Program-made: the position numbers and the translations under genes
The notes under the pieces: generated by a model
What the model was told of the DNA's origin: nothing
Database searches by the model: none
Seen by the model: the letters and a program-made list of their open reading frames with translations, nothing else
DNA from: Gammaproteobacteria bacterium
GTDB taxonomy: Bacteria; Pseudomonadota; Gammaproteobacteria; Magnimaribacterales; Magnimaribacteraceae
Reading direction: 5' to 3'
Assembly: GCA_002707915.1 (NCBI GenBank)
Contig: PAOE01000021.1
Location: 12,210 to 22,818 of the forward strand
Length of the DNA stretch: 10,609 bases
Shown here: positions 1 to 6,383 of the stretch, one piece after another
Numbering within the stretch: the stretch's first letter is position 1
Layout: each line of letters begins with the position of its first letter

Positions 1-152
1 ACTTCTGAAATTCCTCCCATCACCTGATCGGAAAACGGTATCCATTTAACTCTTTGGTCATTTAAATTATCGATAGTTTTTGCCATGGTGCTTAGGGGGA
101 AATTAAATATTATGAGACCCAAAAGGACTCTAAAAATCATCTTAAAATTCAT
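1..152 (-). CDS. CIA30-domain protein, N-terminal part (cut by window edge)
   Basis: The leftward frame gives about 50 residues before the window ends. It starts with a short hydrophobic stretch (roughly residues 5-20, ending LSTMA) that looks like a signal peptide or membrane anchor. Next comes a segment with W, then SDQVMGGIS, the recognisable opening of the CIA30 family (NADH:ubiquinone oxidoreductase intermediate-associated protein 30). CIA30 proteins have a galactose-binding-like beta-sandwich; in mitochondria they help assemble complex I, but the role of bacterial members is not settled. Two in-frame ATG codons compete as start: 152 (first residues MNFKM) and 140. Neither has a Shine-Dalgarno sequence. 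The promoter at 159-188 puts transcription onset almost at 152, so 140 or a leaderless start at 152 are both possible. The signal peptide suggests an exported protein, unlike the mitochondrial namesake. Confidence 0.75.
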   Translation of the reverse strand, partial: MNFKMIFRVLLGLIIFNFPLSTMAKTIDNLNDQRVKWIPFSDQVMGGISE

Positions 153-158
153 AATAAT

Positions 159-188
159 ATTATGAGTAAGTTTTATTCCAAAAGTCAA
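159..188 (-). promoter_or_regulatory. Sigma70-type promoter for the leftward CIA30-domain gene
   Basis: Read on the minus strand, TTGACT (183-188) is followed after 18 bases by CATAAT (159-164), a close match to the housekeeping -35 and -10 boxes. The -10 box ends only 6 bases before the ATG at 152, so the transcript would be leaderless or nearly so unless translation begins at the ATG at 140. I see no equally good promoter for the plus-strand dehydrogenase in the same 74-base gap. Confidence 0.5.
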
Positions 189-215
189 AAAAAAGAGTTA
201 GAGTAAAAGTAAATA

Positions 216-220
216 CGGAG
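216..220 (+). promoter_or_regulatory. Ribosome binding site that decides the dehydrogenase start
   Basis: The sequence CGGAG directly abuts the ATG at 221, which is too close for initiation. It lies 6 bases before the in-frame ATG at 227, which is normal spacing. This favours 227 as the true start, dropping the first two residues. Confidence 0.6.
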
Positions 221-226
221 ATGAAT

Positions 227-2434
227 ATGAAAAATAATTTCAACTTTTTGGGGTTCATATTAATTATCTTCCTCGTAAGCTGCAGTAGTTCTGAGGAAGA
301 GCAAATTACTGAGGAACAAACTTTATTGGGTTCAACGCAAATAGGTTTAATTGATGATCAAAGAATACTAGACGCAGAATCTGAACCCGGAAATTGGTTG
401 GCTCATGGAAGGACATATGAGGAGCGCAGATTTTCACCGCTGAAAGGCATAAATAAAGAAAATGTCTCTGAGTTAGGCCTTGTATGGAGTAAAGACATGG
501 GGACAAATAGAGCATTAGAAGCCACCCCTATAGTTGTTGATGGAATTATGTTCTTCACCAGCACTTGGAGCAGAGTTTACGCAGTTGATGCGTTAACGGG
601 AGAGACTATTTGGAAATTTGATCCTAAAGTTCCTGGAGAATGGGCTAGAAAAGCGTGTTGCGATATTGTGAATAGAGGTGTTGCGGTTTATAACGGCAAA
701 GTTTACTCAGCAAGCTTAGATGGAAGATTATTTGCAATAAACGCTGAAAATGGAGAGCTAGTCTGGGAAGTTGACACCATTATTGATAGAACTAGATCGT
801 ATACCATCACAGGTGCACCCAGAGTTGCAAAAGGAAAGGTCTACATAGGTAATGGCGGAGCCGAGTATGGTGTGAGAGGTTATGTAACTGCTTACGATAC
901 AGAAAGCGGAGATCAGGTTTGGAGATTTTTCACTGTTCCAGGAAATCCTGATTTAGGGTTTGAAGATCCAGCAATGGAAATGGCTGCCAAAACTTGGAAG
1001 GGAACTAATTGGTGGGAGTTCGGAGGTGGTGGAACTGTCTGGAACTCCATAGTCTATGATCCAGACTTTAATAATGTTTATCTCGGCGTTGGAAATGGGT
1101 CACCTTGGACTAGAGATATAAGATCTCCTGGTGGAGGGGATAATTTATTTCTATCATCTATAGTGGCTGTAAATGCTGATACAGGGATGTATAAGTGGCA
1201 TTATCAAACTACTCCTGAAGATAATTGGGATTACACCGCTGTCCAAGATATGGCCCTAGCAGACATGGAAATTGATGGAGAGATGAAAAAAGTCTTACTT
1301 CAAGCACCTAAGAACGGTTTTTTCTATGTCATTGATAGAGAAAATGGAAAAGTGCTACGAGCCCATCCTTTCGCCGCTGTCACTTGGGCAACTCACGTAG
1401 ATCTAGAAACTGGAAGACCAGTAGAAAATCCAGCTGTTGATTACACTGAAAATGGAGCTTGGGTATTGCCTGGGCCACTAGGTGCACATAATTGGCAAGC
1501 TATGTCGATAGATTTAGAGGCCGGATTGGCGTATATACCTACTCAGGAAAATCCTTTCTTCTATGCAATACAAGAAGACTATAAAAAAACTGGCGTATTC
1601 AAATGGACACCTGGTCAATGGAATATGGGTATTGAAATGAGCTCACTTGCTCAAAATATCCTTAATAATTTAGAGTCTCAGCCTAAGCCCGGAGGTTTTT
1701 TAAAAGCTTTTGATCCTCTGACAGGAGAAACTAAGTGGTCTGTACCAATTCCACATTACTGGAATGGTGGCGTTTTAGGTACTGCAGGTGGTCTTGTATT
1801 TCAAGGCGATGCATTAGGAATGTTTTCTGCTTATGATAAAGAGACTGGAGAGAGACTATGGGAATTTAATACTTATACTTCAATGTTAGCTCCACCAATA
1901 ACTTTTGAAATTGATGGAGAGCAGTATGTTTCAATCTTAACTGGCTCTGGTGGTGGAGATCTTTTTGGAGGAGAGCCTCTACCCCCTATTGAAATTCAGG
2001 CTTCATTAACTTACAACAATTTTGGTAGGTTGCTAGTATTCAAACTAGGTGGAAAAGAAACTCTTCCAATTCCTAATGTAAGAGATAAGACAATCCCTGA
2101 ACAACAACTAATGCAAGTAAGCATAGACCAACTCCAAGACGGTGAAAGTAAATATAATCAAAATTGTGCCGTTTGCCATGGTTTTGTTGTGAAGTCTGCT
2201 GGCGGTATTCCAGATCTAAGAAAAATGACTGCTGGTACTCATGATGCTTTTAATCAAATTGTCTTGGAAGGACTTTTGGCAAGTAATGGGATGGCTTCAT
2301 TCTCAGATGTTTTGTCTGAAGAAGAAGTAGAGAACATTCATCATTATGTGCGTGCAAGAGCTCACGAAGATAGAGAAGTAGCGCTGGGAAATATGGAAGC
2401 TCCTCAGTATACTTGGTTCGGACAGGAAGAATAA
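227..2434 (+). CDS. Quinohemoprotein (PQQ- and heme c-dependent) alcohol dehydrogenase, lipoprotein
   Basis: Periplasmic enzyme that oxidises alcohols to aldehydes with PQQ and passes electrons to its own cytochrome c domain. Residue numbers count from the ATG at 221; 227 is the better start. Residues 4-21 are a lipoprotein signal with lipobox LVSC (C21) followed by SSSEEE, so the enzyme is probably lipid-anchored, with no inner-membrane retention Asp after the Cys. Residues about 55-610 form the PQQ beta-propeller. Visible landmarks are the vicinal cysteines C146-C147, the likely metal ligands E215 and N292, and the catalytic Asp D337 in DNWDYTA. The residue two after D337 is Thr, not Asp, which points to a calcium rather than a lanthanide enzyme. 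The C-terminal domain (about 630-720) has the heme site CAVCH (649-653) and a probable axial Met, M691. The length of about 735 residues fits type II or III quinohemoproteins. No PQQ synthesis or partner subunit genes are in the window. The alcohol substrate cannot be read from the sequence. Confidence 0.97.
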   Translation: MKNNFNFLGFILIIFLVSCSSSEEEQITEEQTLLGSTQIGLIDDQRILDAESEPGNWLAHGRTYEERRFSPLKGINKENVSELGLVWSKDMGTNRALEATPIVVDGIMFFTSTWSRVYAVDALTGETIWKFDPKVPGEWARKACCDIVNRGVAVYNGKVYSASLDGRLFAINAENGELVWEVDTIIDRTRSYTITGAPRVAKGKVYIGNGGAEYGVRGYVTAYDTESGDQVWRFFTVPGNPDLGFEDPAMEMAAKTWKGTNWWEFGGGGTVWNSIVYDPDFNNVYLGVGNGSPWTRDIRSPGGGDNLFLSSIVAVNADTGMYKWHYQTTPEDNWDYTAVQDMALADMEIDGEMKKVLLQAPKNGFFYVIDRENGKVLRAHPFAAVTWATHVDLETGRPVENPAVDYTENGAWVLPGPLGAHNWQAMSIDLEAGLAYIPTQENPFFYAIQEDYKKTGVFKWTPGQWNMGIEMSSLAQNILNNLESQPKPGGFLKAFDPLTGETKWSVPIPHYWNGGVLGTAGGLVFQGDALGMFSAYDKETGERLWEFNTYTSMLAPPITFEIDGEQYVSILTGSGGGDLFGGEPLPPIEIQASLTYNNFGRLLVFKLGGKETLPIPNVRDKTIPEQQLMQVSIDQLQDGESKYNQNCAVCHGFVVKSAGGIPDLRKMTAGTHDAFNQIVLEGLLASNGMASFSDVLSEEEVENIHHYVRARAHEDREVALGNMEAPQYTWFGQEE

Positions 2435-2435
2435 A

Positions 2436-2996
2436 TTACTGGTCTTGGATCAGTGTTTTGGGGGGAAGTTCAGGAGGAGGTACTTCAACAAATTCAAATG
2501 AAGGCCTCCCTTGTTCCTCTTCACCCGCCTGTACGTCATAAGGATTAGATTTATTACCCTCATTGTCCTTATTTAGCACGCCGTAAGTCTTTCTACCATT
2601 CAACCTTTCCCCTTCCTGTAACTTGTGCAATGCATCTTGTGCAATCCTGTGATTTTCTTTATTCCACTTAAGTTTAAAAGATCTTGGATCTCCAATAGGT
2701 TTTTTGGACTCATCTATTTCTTTAATCCAAAGAAATAATTCACCTTCATTGCTTCTAGCTTTATTGGGTTCTTGTATTACTACCCATAATATATTGAAGT
2801 CATCTGGCAATTCTTCCAATGTGGGCCAACCTAAAACACCAATATAACCTCTCCAACTAAACACATAGAAAATTGAAATAATAAAAATTGATGCTAATTT
2901 GAGCCTTTTTGAGAAATCAGTATAAAAACAAAAAACTATTAAAAGGACTACAATTACTACATAAGAAATACTTAAAATCAGCCTCTCTTCAAGCAC
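2436..2996 (-). CDS. Unrecognised two-span membrane protein, third member of a channel-like trio
   Basis: I cannot name a family for this 186-residue protein. It has two predicted membrane helices (about 7-26 and 33-52), a short WRGYIGVLGWPTLEELP linker, and then a soluble region of about 130 residues. That region contains GELFLWIKE, a charged helix rich in K, E and Q (about 113-131), and a proline-rich tail, VPPPELPPK. Two closely spaced helices imply that both ends lie on the same side of the membrane; which side is not certain. The start is GTG at 2996, one base after the stop of the preceding gene. A good Shine-Dalgarno sequence (AGGAAG, 3005-3010) lies 8 bases upstream. It is the last gene of the long minus-strand operon and follows the MotA-like and ExbD-like genes directly, so it is probably part of the same complex. 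It ends one base from the convergent dehydrogenase. Confidence 0.82.
   Translation of the reverse strand: MLEERLILSISYVVIVVLLIVFCFYTDFSKRLKLASIFIISIFYVFSWRGYIGVLGWPTLEELPDDFNILWVVIQEPNKARSNEGELFLWIKEIDESKKPIGDPRSFKLKWNKENHRIAQDALHKLQEGERLNGRKTYGVLNKDNEGNKSNPYDVQAGEEEQGRPSFEFVEVPPPELPPKTLIQDQ
2438..2459. terminator. Hairpin spanning the convergent gene junction, possible bidirectional terminator
   Basis: ACTGGTC (2438-2444) and GATCAGT (2448-2454) can pair into a 7-bp stem (one G-T wobble) with a 3-base loop. GTTTT (2455-2459) follows on the plus strand and a weaker AATTTATT tract on the other side for the minus strand. It lies right after the dehydrogenase stop and overlaps the last codons of the minus-strand gene ending at 2436. 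The stem is short, so strength is uncertain. Confidence 0.45.
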
Positions 2997-2997
2997 G

Positions 2998-3612
2998 TTA
3001 TTTTCTTCCTAAAGCTTTTGTAAGTAATTTTTTTGGGAGTTGATTAAGGTCTGAGATTTTTTTACTTCCATCAACCGAGAATCGTAATGCAGTTATTTCA
3101 TCTCCCACTCCATTTAAAAAATGTTGACCATAGTAAACAAGTTCAACAGATGGATTCAATTTTTCAACTTTCACAGTAACAGGTAAAGGTGTTTTGTAGT
3201 TTGATTTGTAATGCAATAAGTTAATTACATACTCGCCAGACTGAAGACCTCTAACTGTGACTGTCTCTTGATTAATAGGATTGGAAACAACCTCTCCTTT
3301 CATCGTAATAGTATCAGCCAAATTGCCCCGATCATCTCTGTCTAGATGCATTAAACCTGAATCCCTGTTGTGATACCAAACAAGACCTCCCTGGGGATCT
3401 TCAACCACTGCATCGACATCATCAGGGTGTTCATCAGGCCATTGAATAGAAATTAAAACTTCCGCTTTGGTGTTGATATTTCCAGACTCTTCAGAATTAT
3501 TTATGAGCATAAATGCTATTGCAAACATAAAGGCGAAACCAAGTAATGCATTGAATAGGAGATCAGTGAAGACATCCTGTTCTTCAGACCTTTGTAATGT
3601 CTTGTGTTTCAT
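2998..3612 (-). CDS. ExbD/MotB-like single-span protein with beta-rich periplasmic domain
   Basis: In 204 residues the protein has a short cytoplasmic N-terminus, one membrane helix (about 17-37) and a periplasmic domain (about 50-190). D17 in FTDLLFNALLG sits at the start of the helix, where ExbD, TolR and MotB carry their proton-binding Asp. The periplasmic part is neither a TolR/ExbD domain nor an OmpA-type peptidoglycan binder. Its run of VDAVVEDPQGG, VWYHNRDSG and LDRDDRG, followed by RGLQSGEYVINLLHY and PVTVKVE, recalls the beta-sandwich of YfaP/DUF2135 and related pre-peptidase-like domains. That is similarity by eye only. Its start codon overlaps the stop of the upstream MotA-like gene by one base (TAATG), implying coupled translation and equal supply. 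Likely role: the proton-carrying partner of the MotA-like channel. The partner it acts on is unknown. Confidence 0.75.
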   Translation of the reverse strand: MKHKTLQRSEEQDVFTDLLFNALLGFAFMFAIAFMLINNSEESGNINTKAEVLISIQWPDEHPDDVDAVVEDPQGGLVWYHNRDSGLMHLDRDDRGNLADTITMKGEVVSNPINQETVTVRGLQSGEYVINLLHYKSNYKTPLPVTVKVEKLNPSVELVYYGQHFLNGVGDEITALRFSVDGSKKISDLNQLPKKLLTKALGRK

Positions 3613-4214
3613 TAATATTCAGAATTGAGGTGATTGATGGTCTGACTTAAGCTTGAATCCAGAACGAAATACTGAAATTTAAGAATCATACTGGTTACTA
3701 GACCTGTTAGAGTTGTATAAAGTGCAACCGCCATACCGCCACTCATAGTAGAGAGAAGTTTTTGAAGAATTTCAGGGTCAAAATCTTTTATTTCTCCTAT
3801 CGGCAGAAGCATAAGGATAAAACCTATAACTGTTCCAGTTAGTCCTAATTTGAGAAGAACATCGACGGCCAAATAACCAACAGAATGTTTATTACTTAGT
3901 TCATCCTCGATTAACAAGAGATTATTCTTTTCTAAATTTTTATCTGTATTTAAAAGAAATCTACCTATTAAGGTATTTTCTTTGGGTTCAATTATGCTGG
4001 AAATTTCTCTATCTAAACTCAGAGCAACATAAAACCAATGAACAGTAGCAAGAACATAAATCGCAAGTATTATCATAGAGATCTTACTTCTATCTGATTC
4101 TACAATTAAATTAATCAATTCCAATTGGAACAATAAATAAAAGGAAAATAGTATTAATGTCAGTAATAATGACGCCTTCAATATCAAATAATTTGGCCTT
4201 TTAGAAATCAACAT
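3612..4214 (-). CDS. MotA/TolQ/ExbB-family proton channel protein
   Basis: This inner-membrane protein of 200 residues has four predicted helices (about 11-31, 45-65, 115-138 and 157-180), a MotA-like rather than TolQ-like count, and a cytoplasmic loop of about 50 residues between helices 2 and 3. Family marks are LGLTGTVIGF (123-132) in helix 3 and ALYTTLTGLVTS (164-175) in helix 4. Their threonines match the polar residues lining the proton path in TolQ and ExbB. It would form a pentamer-like channel around the single-span partner encoded immediately downstream (TAATG overlap). It is shorter than typical MotA and lacks that protein's large cytoplasmic domain. No flagellar, TonB or Tol-Pal genes are nearby, so the process driven is unknown. 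No clear Shine-Dalgarno sequence precedes it, and translation may be coupled to the GFA gene 3 bases upstream. Confidence 0.87.
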   Translation of the reverse strand: MLISKRPNYLILKASLLLTLILFSFYLLFQLELINLIVESDRSKISMIILAIYVLATVHWFYVALSLDREISSIIEPKENTLIGRFLLNTDKNLEKNNLLLIEDELSNKHSVGYLAVDVLLKLGLTGTVIGFILMLLPIGEIKDFDPEILQKLLSTMSGGMAVALYTTLTGLVTSMILKFQYFVLDSSLSQTINHLNSEY

Positions 4215-4217
4215 AAT

Positions 4218-4574
4218 TCAATCGTGGCTTGCTCCATCTATTAGCTTTATATTTATGTCAGATGGTATAAATATATCATCAACACACATGATATTAATAC
4301 TTATCTGCGAAGGATCTCTTCTTCTTAAGTGATGAGTATAGATGCCACAATTTTTGCAAAAAAAGTGTTGAGCTATCTCTTTATTCCATTGGTACTTAAG
4401 TAAATTTTCCTTGCCTTCACGCAGTATAAAGTCTTCTTTGCTAATAGGTTTCATAATAATCCCTTTTTTGAGACACAAAGAACAATTACACCTATACAAA
4501 TCTTCAAGAATCTCATGAGTGTAGAAACTGAATTTTACTTTCTGACAATGACAGGATCCGAAATATTCATTCAT
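4218..4574 (-). CDS. GFA/CENP-V family zinc protein
   Basis: Small 118-residue protein with the zinc-binding pattern of the GFA family. It shows GSCHC (C8, C10), RCNCSLC (C29, C31, C34) and FFCKNCG (C73, C76). The family is named after glutathione-dependent formaldehyde-activating enzyme, but most members, including ones this short, have no proven reaction. A glutathione-linked role is plausible because two GST-fold genes lie in the same operon. The start ATG overlaps the stop of the SDR gene by one base (TGATG). The protein seems complete; the length is slightly below the usual 120-150 residues. Expected location is cytoplasmic, as there is no signal peptide. Confidence 0.9.
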   Translation of the reverse strand: MNEYFGSCHCQKVKFSFYTHEILEDLYRCNCSLCLKKGIIMKPISKEDFILREGKENLLKYQWNKEIAQHFFCKNCGIYTHHLRRRDPSQISINIMCVDDIFIPSDINIKLIDGASHD

Positions 4575-5356
4575 CAGATATGTCCAGCTTGACCTCCATC
4601 AACCTCAATAGAGGTTCCGCTTATATAAGAGGCCGCTTCCGAGCATAAAAAAGTAACTAATGCTGCCACTTCCTCAGACGTTCCATAACGACCAACTGGA
4701 ACAGAAGATCCATTAGCTTTAATGACATCCTCCATATTTCCACCGGTTGCATTAGCAATTTCATTTGCGGCTCTTTCCCACATAGCAGTGTGAATTAGTC
4801 CCGGAAGAACCGAATTAATCAGAATGCCATCCGACCCATATTTTTTTGCTAAAGATTTCGAAATTGAAATCATTGCAGCCTTGGTAGCGCCATAATCAAT
4901 TAATGCAGCATTGGGATATTTCCCAGCTGAGCTCGAAATCATAACAACCCTCCCCCATTTCTTTTGTCTCATATATGGAAGGAAGGCCCTGGTGCATCTT
5001 ACTGCTGAAAGAAGATTAAGTTCATGCAAATCCTGCCAATCTTCATCAGTCATATATAAAAAGTTTCTTGAAGGCGATGCTCCAACATTATTCACAAGTA
5101 TATCTACTCCTCCTTCTGATAAAACATGATCTATAAATGCTTGAGTTGAATCTTTTTTACCCATATCTGCTACGAAACCATTTATTGACCCATTCTTAAC
5201 TTTTGTTGATGCTAACTTTGTCACAGATTCTTCTGTTCGAGCACAAAAGACAACATTTGCTCCATGTTCGGCTAACATTTTCACAGTCGCTTCGCCGATA
5301 CCTAAACTAGCTCCCGTAATCACTGCCCTTTTTCCACTTAAATCTAAATTTATCAT
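4574..5356 (-). CDS. Short-chain dehydrogenase/reductase (SDR), FabG-like
   Basis: Classical SDR of 260 residues with all the marks of an active enzyme. It has the cofactor motif TGASLGIG (14-21), NNVG (89-92), the active-site Asn N114, the catalytic Ser near 142, and Y155 with K159 in YGATK. It ends with the usual VDGG near the C-terminus. R40 at the end of the second strand (FCAR) favours NADP(H). Many such enzymes oxidise or reduce hydroxyl and keto groups on acyl, sugar or terpenoid substrates, and the substrate here cannot be read from the sequence. A strong Shine-Dalgarno sequence (AGGGGAG, 5363-5369) lies 6 bases before the ATG, inside the end of the upstream GNAT gene. This gene may therefore be translated well on its own within the operon. 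The context with an alkylglycerol-monooxygenase-like enzyme and GSTs suggests lipid or aldehyde metabolism, as inference. Confidence 0.97.
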   Translation of the reverse strand: MINLDLSGKRAVITGASLGIGEATVKMLAEHGANVVFCARTEESVTKLASTKVKNGSINGFVADMGKKDSTQAFIDHVLSEGGVDILVNNVGASPSRNFLYMTDEDWQDLHELNLLSAVRCTRAFLPYMRQKKWGRVVMISSSAGKYPNAALIDYGATKAAMISISKSLAKKYGSDGILINSVLPGLIHTAMWERAANEIANATGGNMEDVIKANGSSVPVGRYGTSEEVAALVTFLCSEAASYISGTSIEVDGGQAGHI

Positions 5357-5359
5357 TAA

Positions 5360-5830
5360 TTACTCCCCTAGAATTAAACTCATTTTAGTATTGCCTCTAT
5401 CATACCTTTCATCGTCGTTAAGTTCATTCAATACAAATCCACTGGAGAGATAGAGGTTAAGGGCAGGCTTTAGGGAATCATTGGTTATCAAAAATATTTC
5501 TCTCACTTTTCTTTCTTTCGAAAACTCAATGCATCTCTTCAGCAATTTTTTTCCAATCCCATTTCCTTGCAAATTTTTCCTGACGGACATCTTGGCCAAT
5601 TCAAATACATTTTCAGCAGTTGGAATCAATGCTGCAGTGCCCACCACATTTTCTTCCAAGATTGCAAAAAAAATCTCTCCTCCTTTCTTAATTACATATG
5701 ACTCTGGGTCTTGAAGAGTTTTTAGATCCTCTTGTTCCATAACAAAATATTCTTCAATCCATTCTCTATTGAGTTTTTCAAATGCGGATTTATATTCAAT
5801 ATGAAAAGGAACTATTCTTAAATTATCCAT
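5360..5830 (-). CDS. GNAT family N-acetyltransferase
   Basis: This 156-residue single-domain acetyltransferase would move an acetyl group from acetyl-CoA to an amine. The acetyl-CoA pyrophosphate loop is QGNGIGK (88-94) after the strand FELAKMSV, and the later N117 and YLSSGF (127-132) match the conserved helix and strand of the fold. The substrate is not identifiable; the general form resembles stand-alone GNATs acting on small molecules. The gene starts inside the end of the nucleosidase gene (8-base overlap) and stops 3 bases before the SDR start, so it is firmly in the operon. No Shine-Dalgarno sequence is seen, consistent with coupled translation. Confidence 0.94.
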   Translation of the reverse strand: MDNLRIVPFHIEYKSAFEKLNREWIEEYFVMEQEDLKTLQDPESYVIKKGGEIFFAILEENVVGTAALIPTAENVFELAKMSVRKNLQGNGIGKKLLKRCIEFSKERKVREIFLITNDSLKPALNLYLSSGFVLNELNDDERYDRGNTKMSLILGE

Positions 5831-6383
5831 TTAAACTATTAAGCAAAATCCCAAATGCCTCTCCCCCATCTGATACATTCTTTTTCCAATCTTCAGTAGC
5901 ATTTTCATTTGCTCGATCACTGACATATTTGAAACAAAAATAATTTATATTCTCAATCAAACAAAGTTTAGCAAGTGCATAAGCCTCCATATCATATAAA
6001 TCTGTATCGATCTTTTGAGCCGAGGTGACAAAGCTATCTCCTGTACCACAACTTAATCCAGGTCTATCAAAAGAAATATGACCTATTTCATCGTTTAGAG
6101 TAATGCCTAGTGGAAGACCTATGTCAGTTAAGTCCATATCTCTTTGCTTGAAAGTGGTTACTTCATAAATTCCATATAAATCATCCCTTGATGAGCCAGC
6201 AGTCCCAAAGTTAATAACATTTTCTGGCAGTTCTTCCCTAAAAGCTCTAGTTGCAGAGATAATTGCATTGACTTTGCCTATACCGGAGTATAAAACTCGC
6301 CATCCTTCTGCTTGTTTAAGGCTTAATTCTTGCTCCATGGCAACAATAATAAGAGTATTTTCTTTGTTTATATCAGTCTTCAT
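5823..6383 (-). CDS. Short nucleosidase of the MTA/SAH nucleosidase family
   Basis: Purine nucleoside phosphorylase/MTAN-fold protein. It is predicted to cleave adenine from methylthioadenosine or S-adenosylhomocysteine. Visible family features are AMEQEL with E19 (equivalent to the E12 position of E. coli MTAN), NFGTAGS (58-64), CGTGDSF (112-118), YDMEAYALAKLC with E133 (equivalent to E174), and YVSDRA with D156 (equivalent to the catalytic D197). At 186 residues it is about 45 shorter than E. coli MTAN, missing mainly the helix and strand before the GTGDSF segment. The catalytic residues are kept, so it looks like a compact subfamily rather than a broken gene. It overlaps the apt gene upstream by 11 bases and the GNAT gene downstream by 8. 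Pairing with apt supports adenine release followed by adenine recycling. Whether it prefers MTA, SAH or another nucleoside is open. Confidence 0.88.
   Translation of the reverse strand: MKTDINKENTLIIVAMEQELSLKQAEGWRVLYSGIGKVNAIISATRAFREELPENVINFGTAGSSRDDLYGIYEVTTFKQRDMDLTDIGLPLGITLNDEIGHISFDRPGLSCGTGDSFVTSAQKIDTDLYDMEAYALAKLCLIENINYFCFKYVSDRANENATEDWKKNVSDGGEAFGILLNSLNG

Noticed and set aside
153..226. Promoter for the dehydrogenase in the divergent gap
   Set aside because: TATTAT at 158-163 could be a -10 box, but no acceptable -35 box lies upstream, and the same bases form the better minus-strand promoter.
227..2434. Lanthanide-dependent (XoxF/PedH-like) dehydrogenase
   Set aside because: Those enzymes carry a second Asp two residues after the catalytic Asp. 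Here the motif is WDYTA with Thr at that position, and the protein has a fused cytochrome c domain.
2436..4214. The channel trio as a Zorya-type phage defence system (ZorA/ZorB-like)
   Set aside because: The single-span protein lacks the peptidoglycan-binding OmpA-like domain of ZorB, the MotA-like protein lacks a long cytoplasmic tail, and there are no helicase or nuclease genes nearby.
2998..4214. Ordinary ExbB-ExbD or TolQ-TolR pair
   Set aside because: There is no TonB, TolA, TolB or Pal gene adjacent, the channel protein has four rather than three helices, and the periplasmic domain does not read as TolR/ExbD.
4911..5129. 72-codon plus-strand open frame
   Set aside because: It is antisense to the well-conserved SDR gene and has no ribosome binding site or recognisable protein features.
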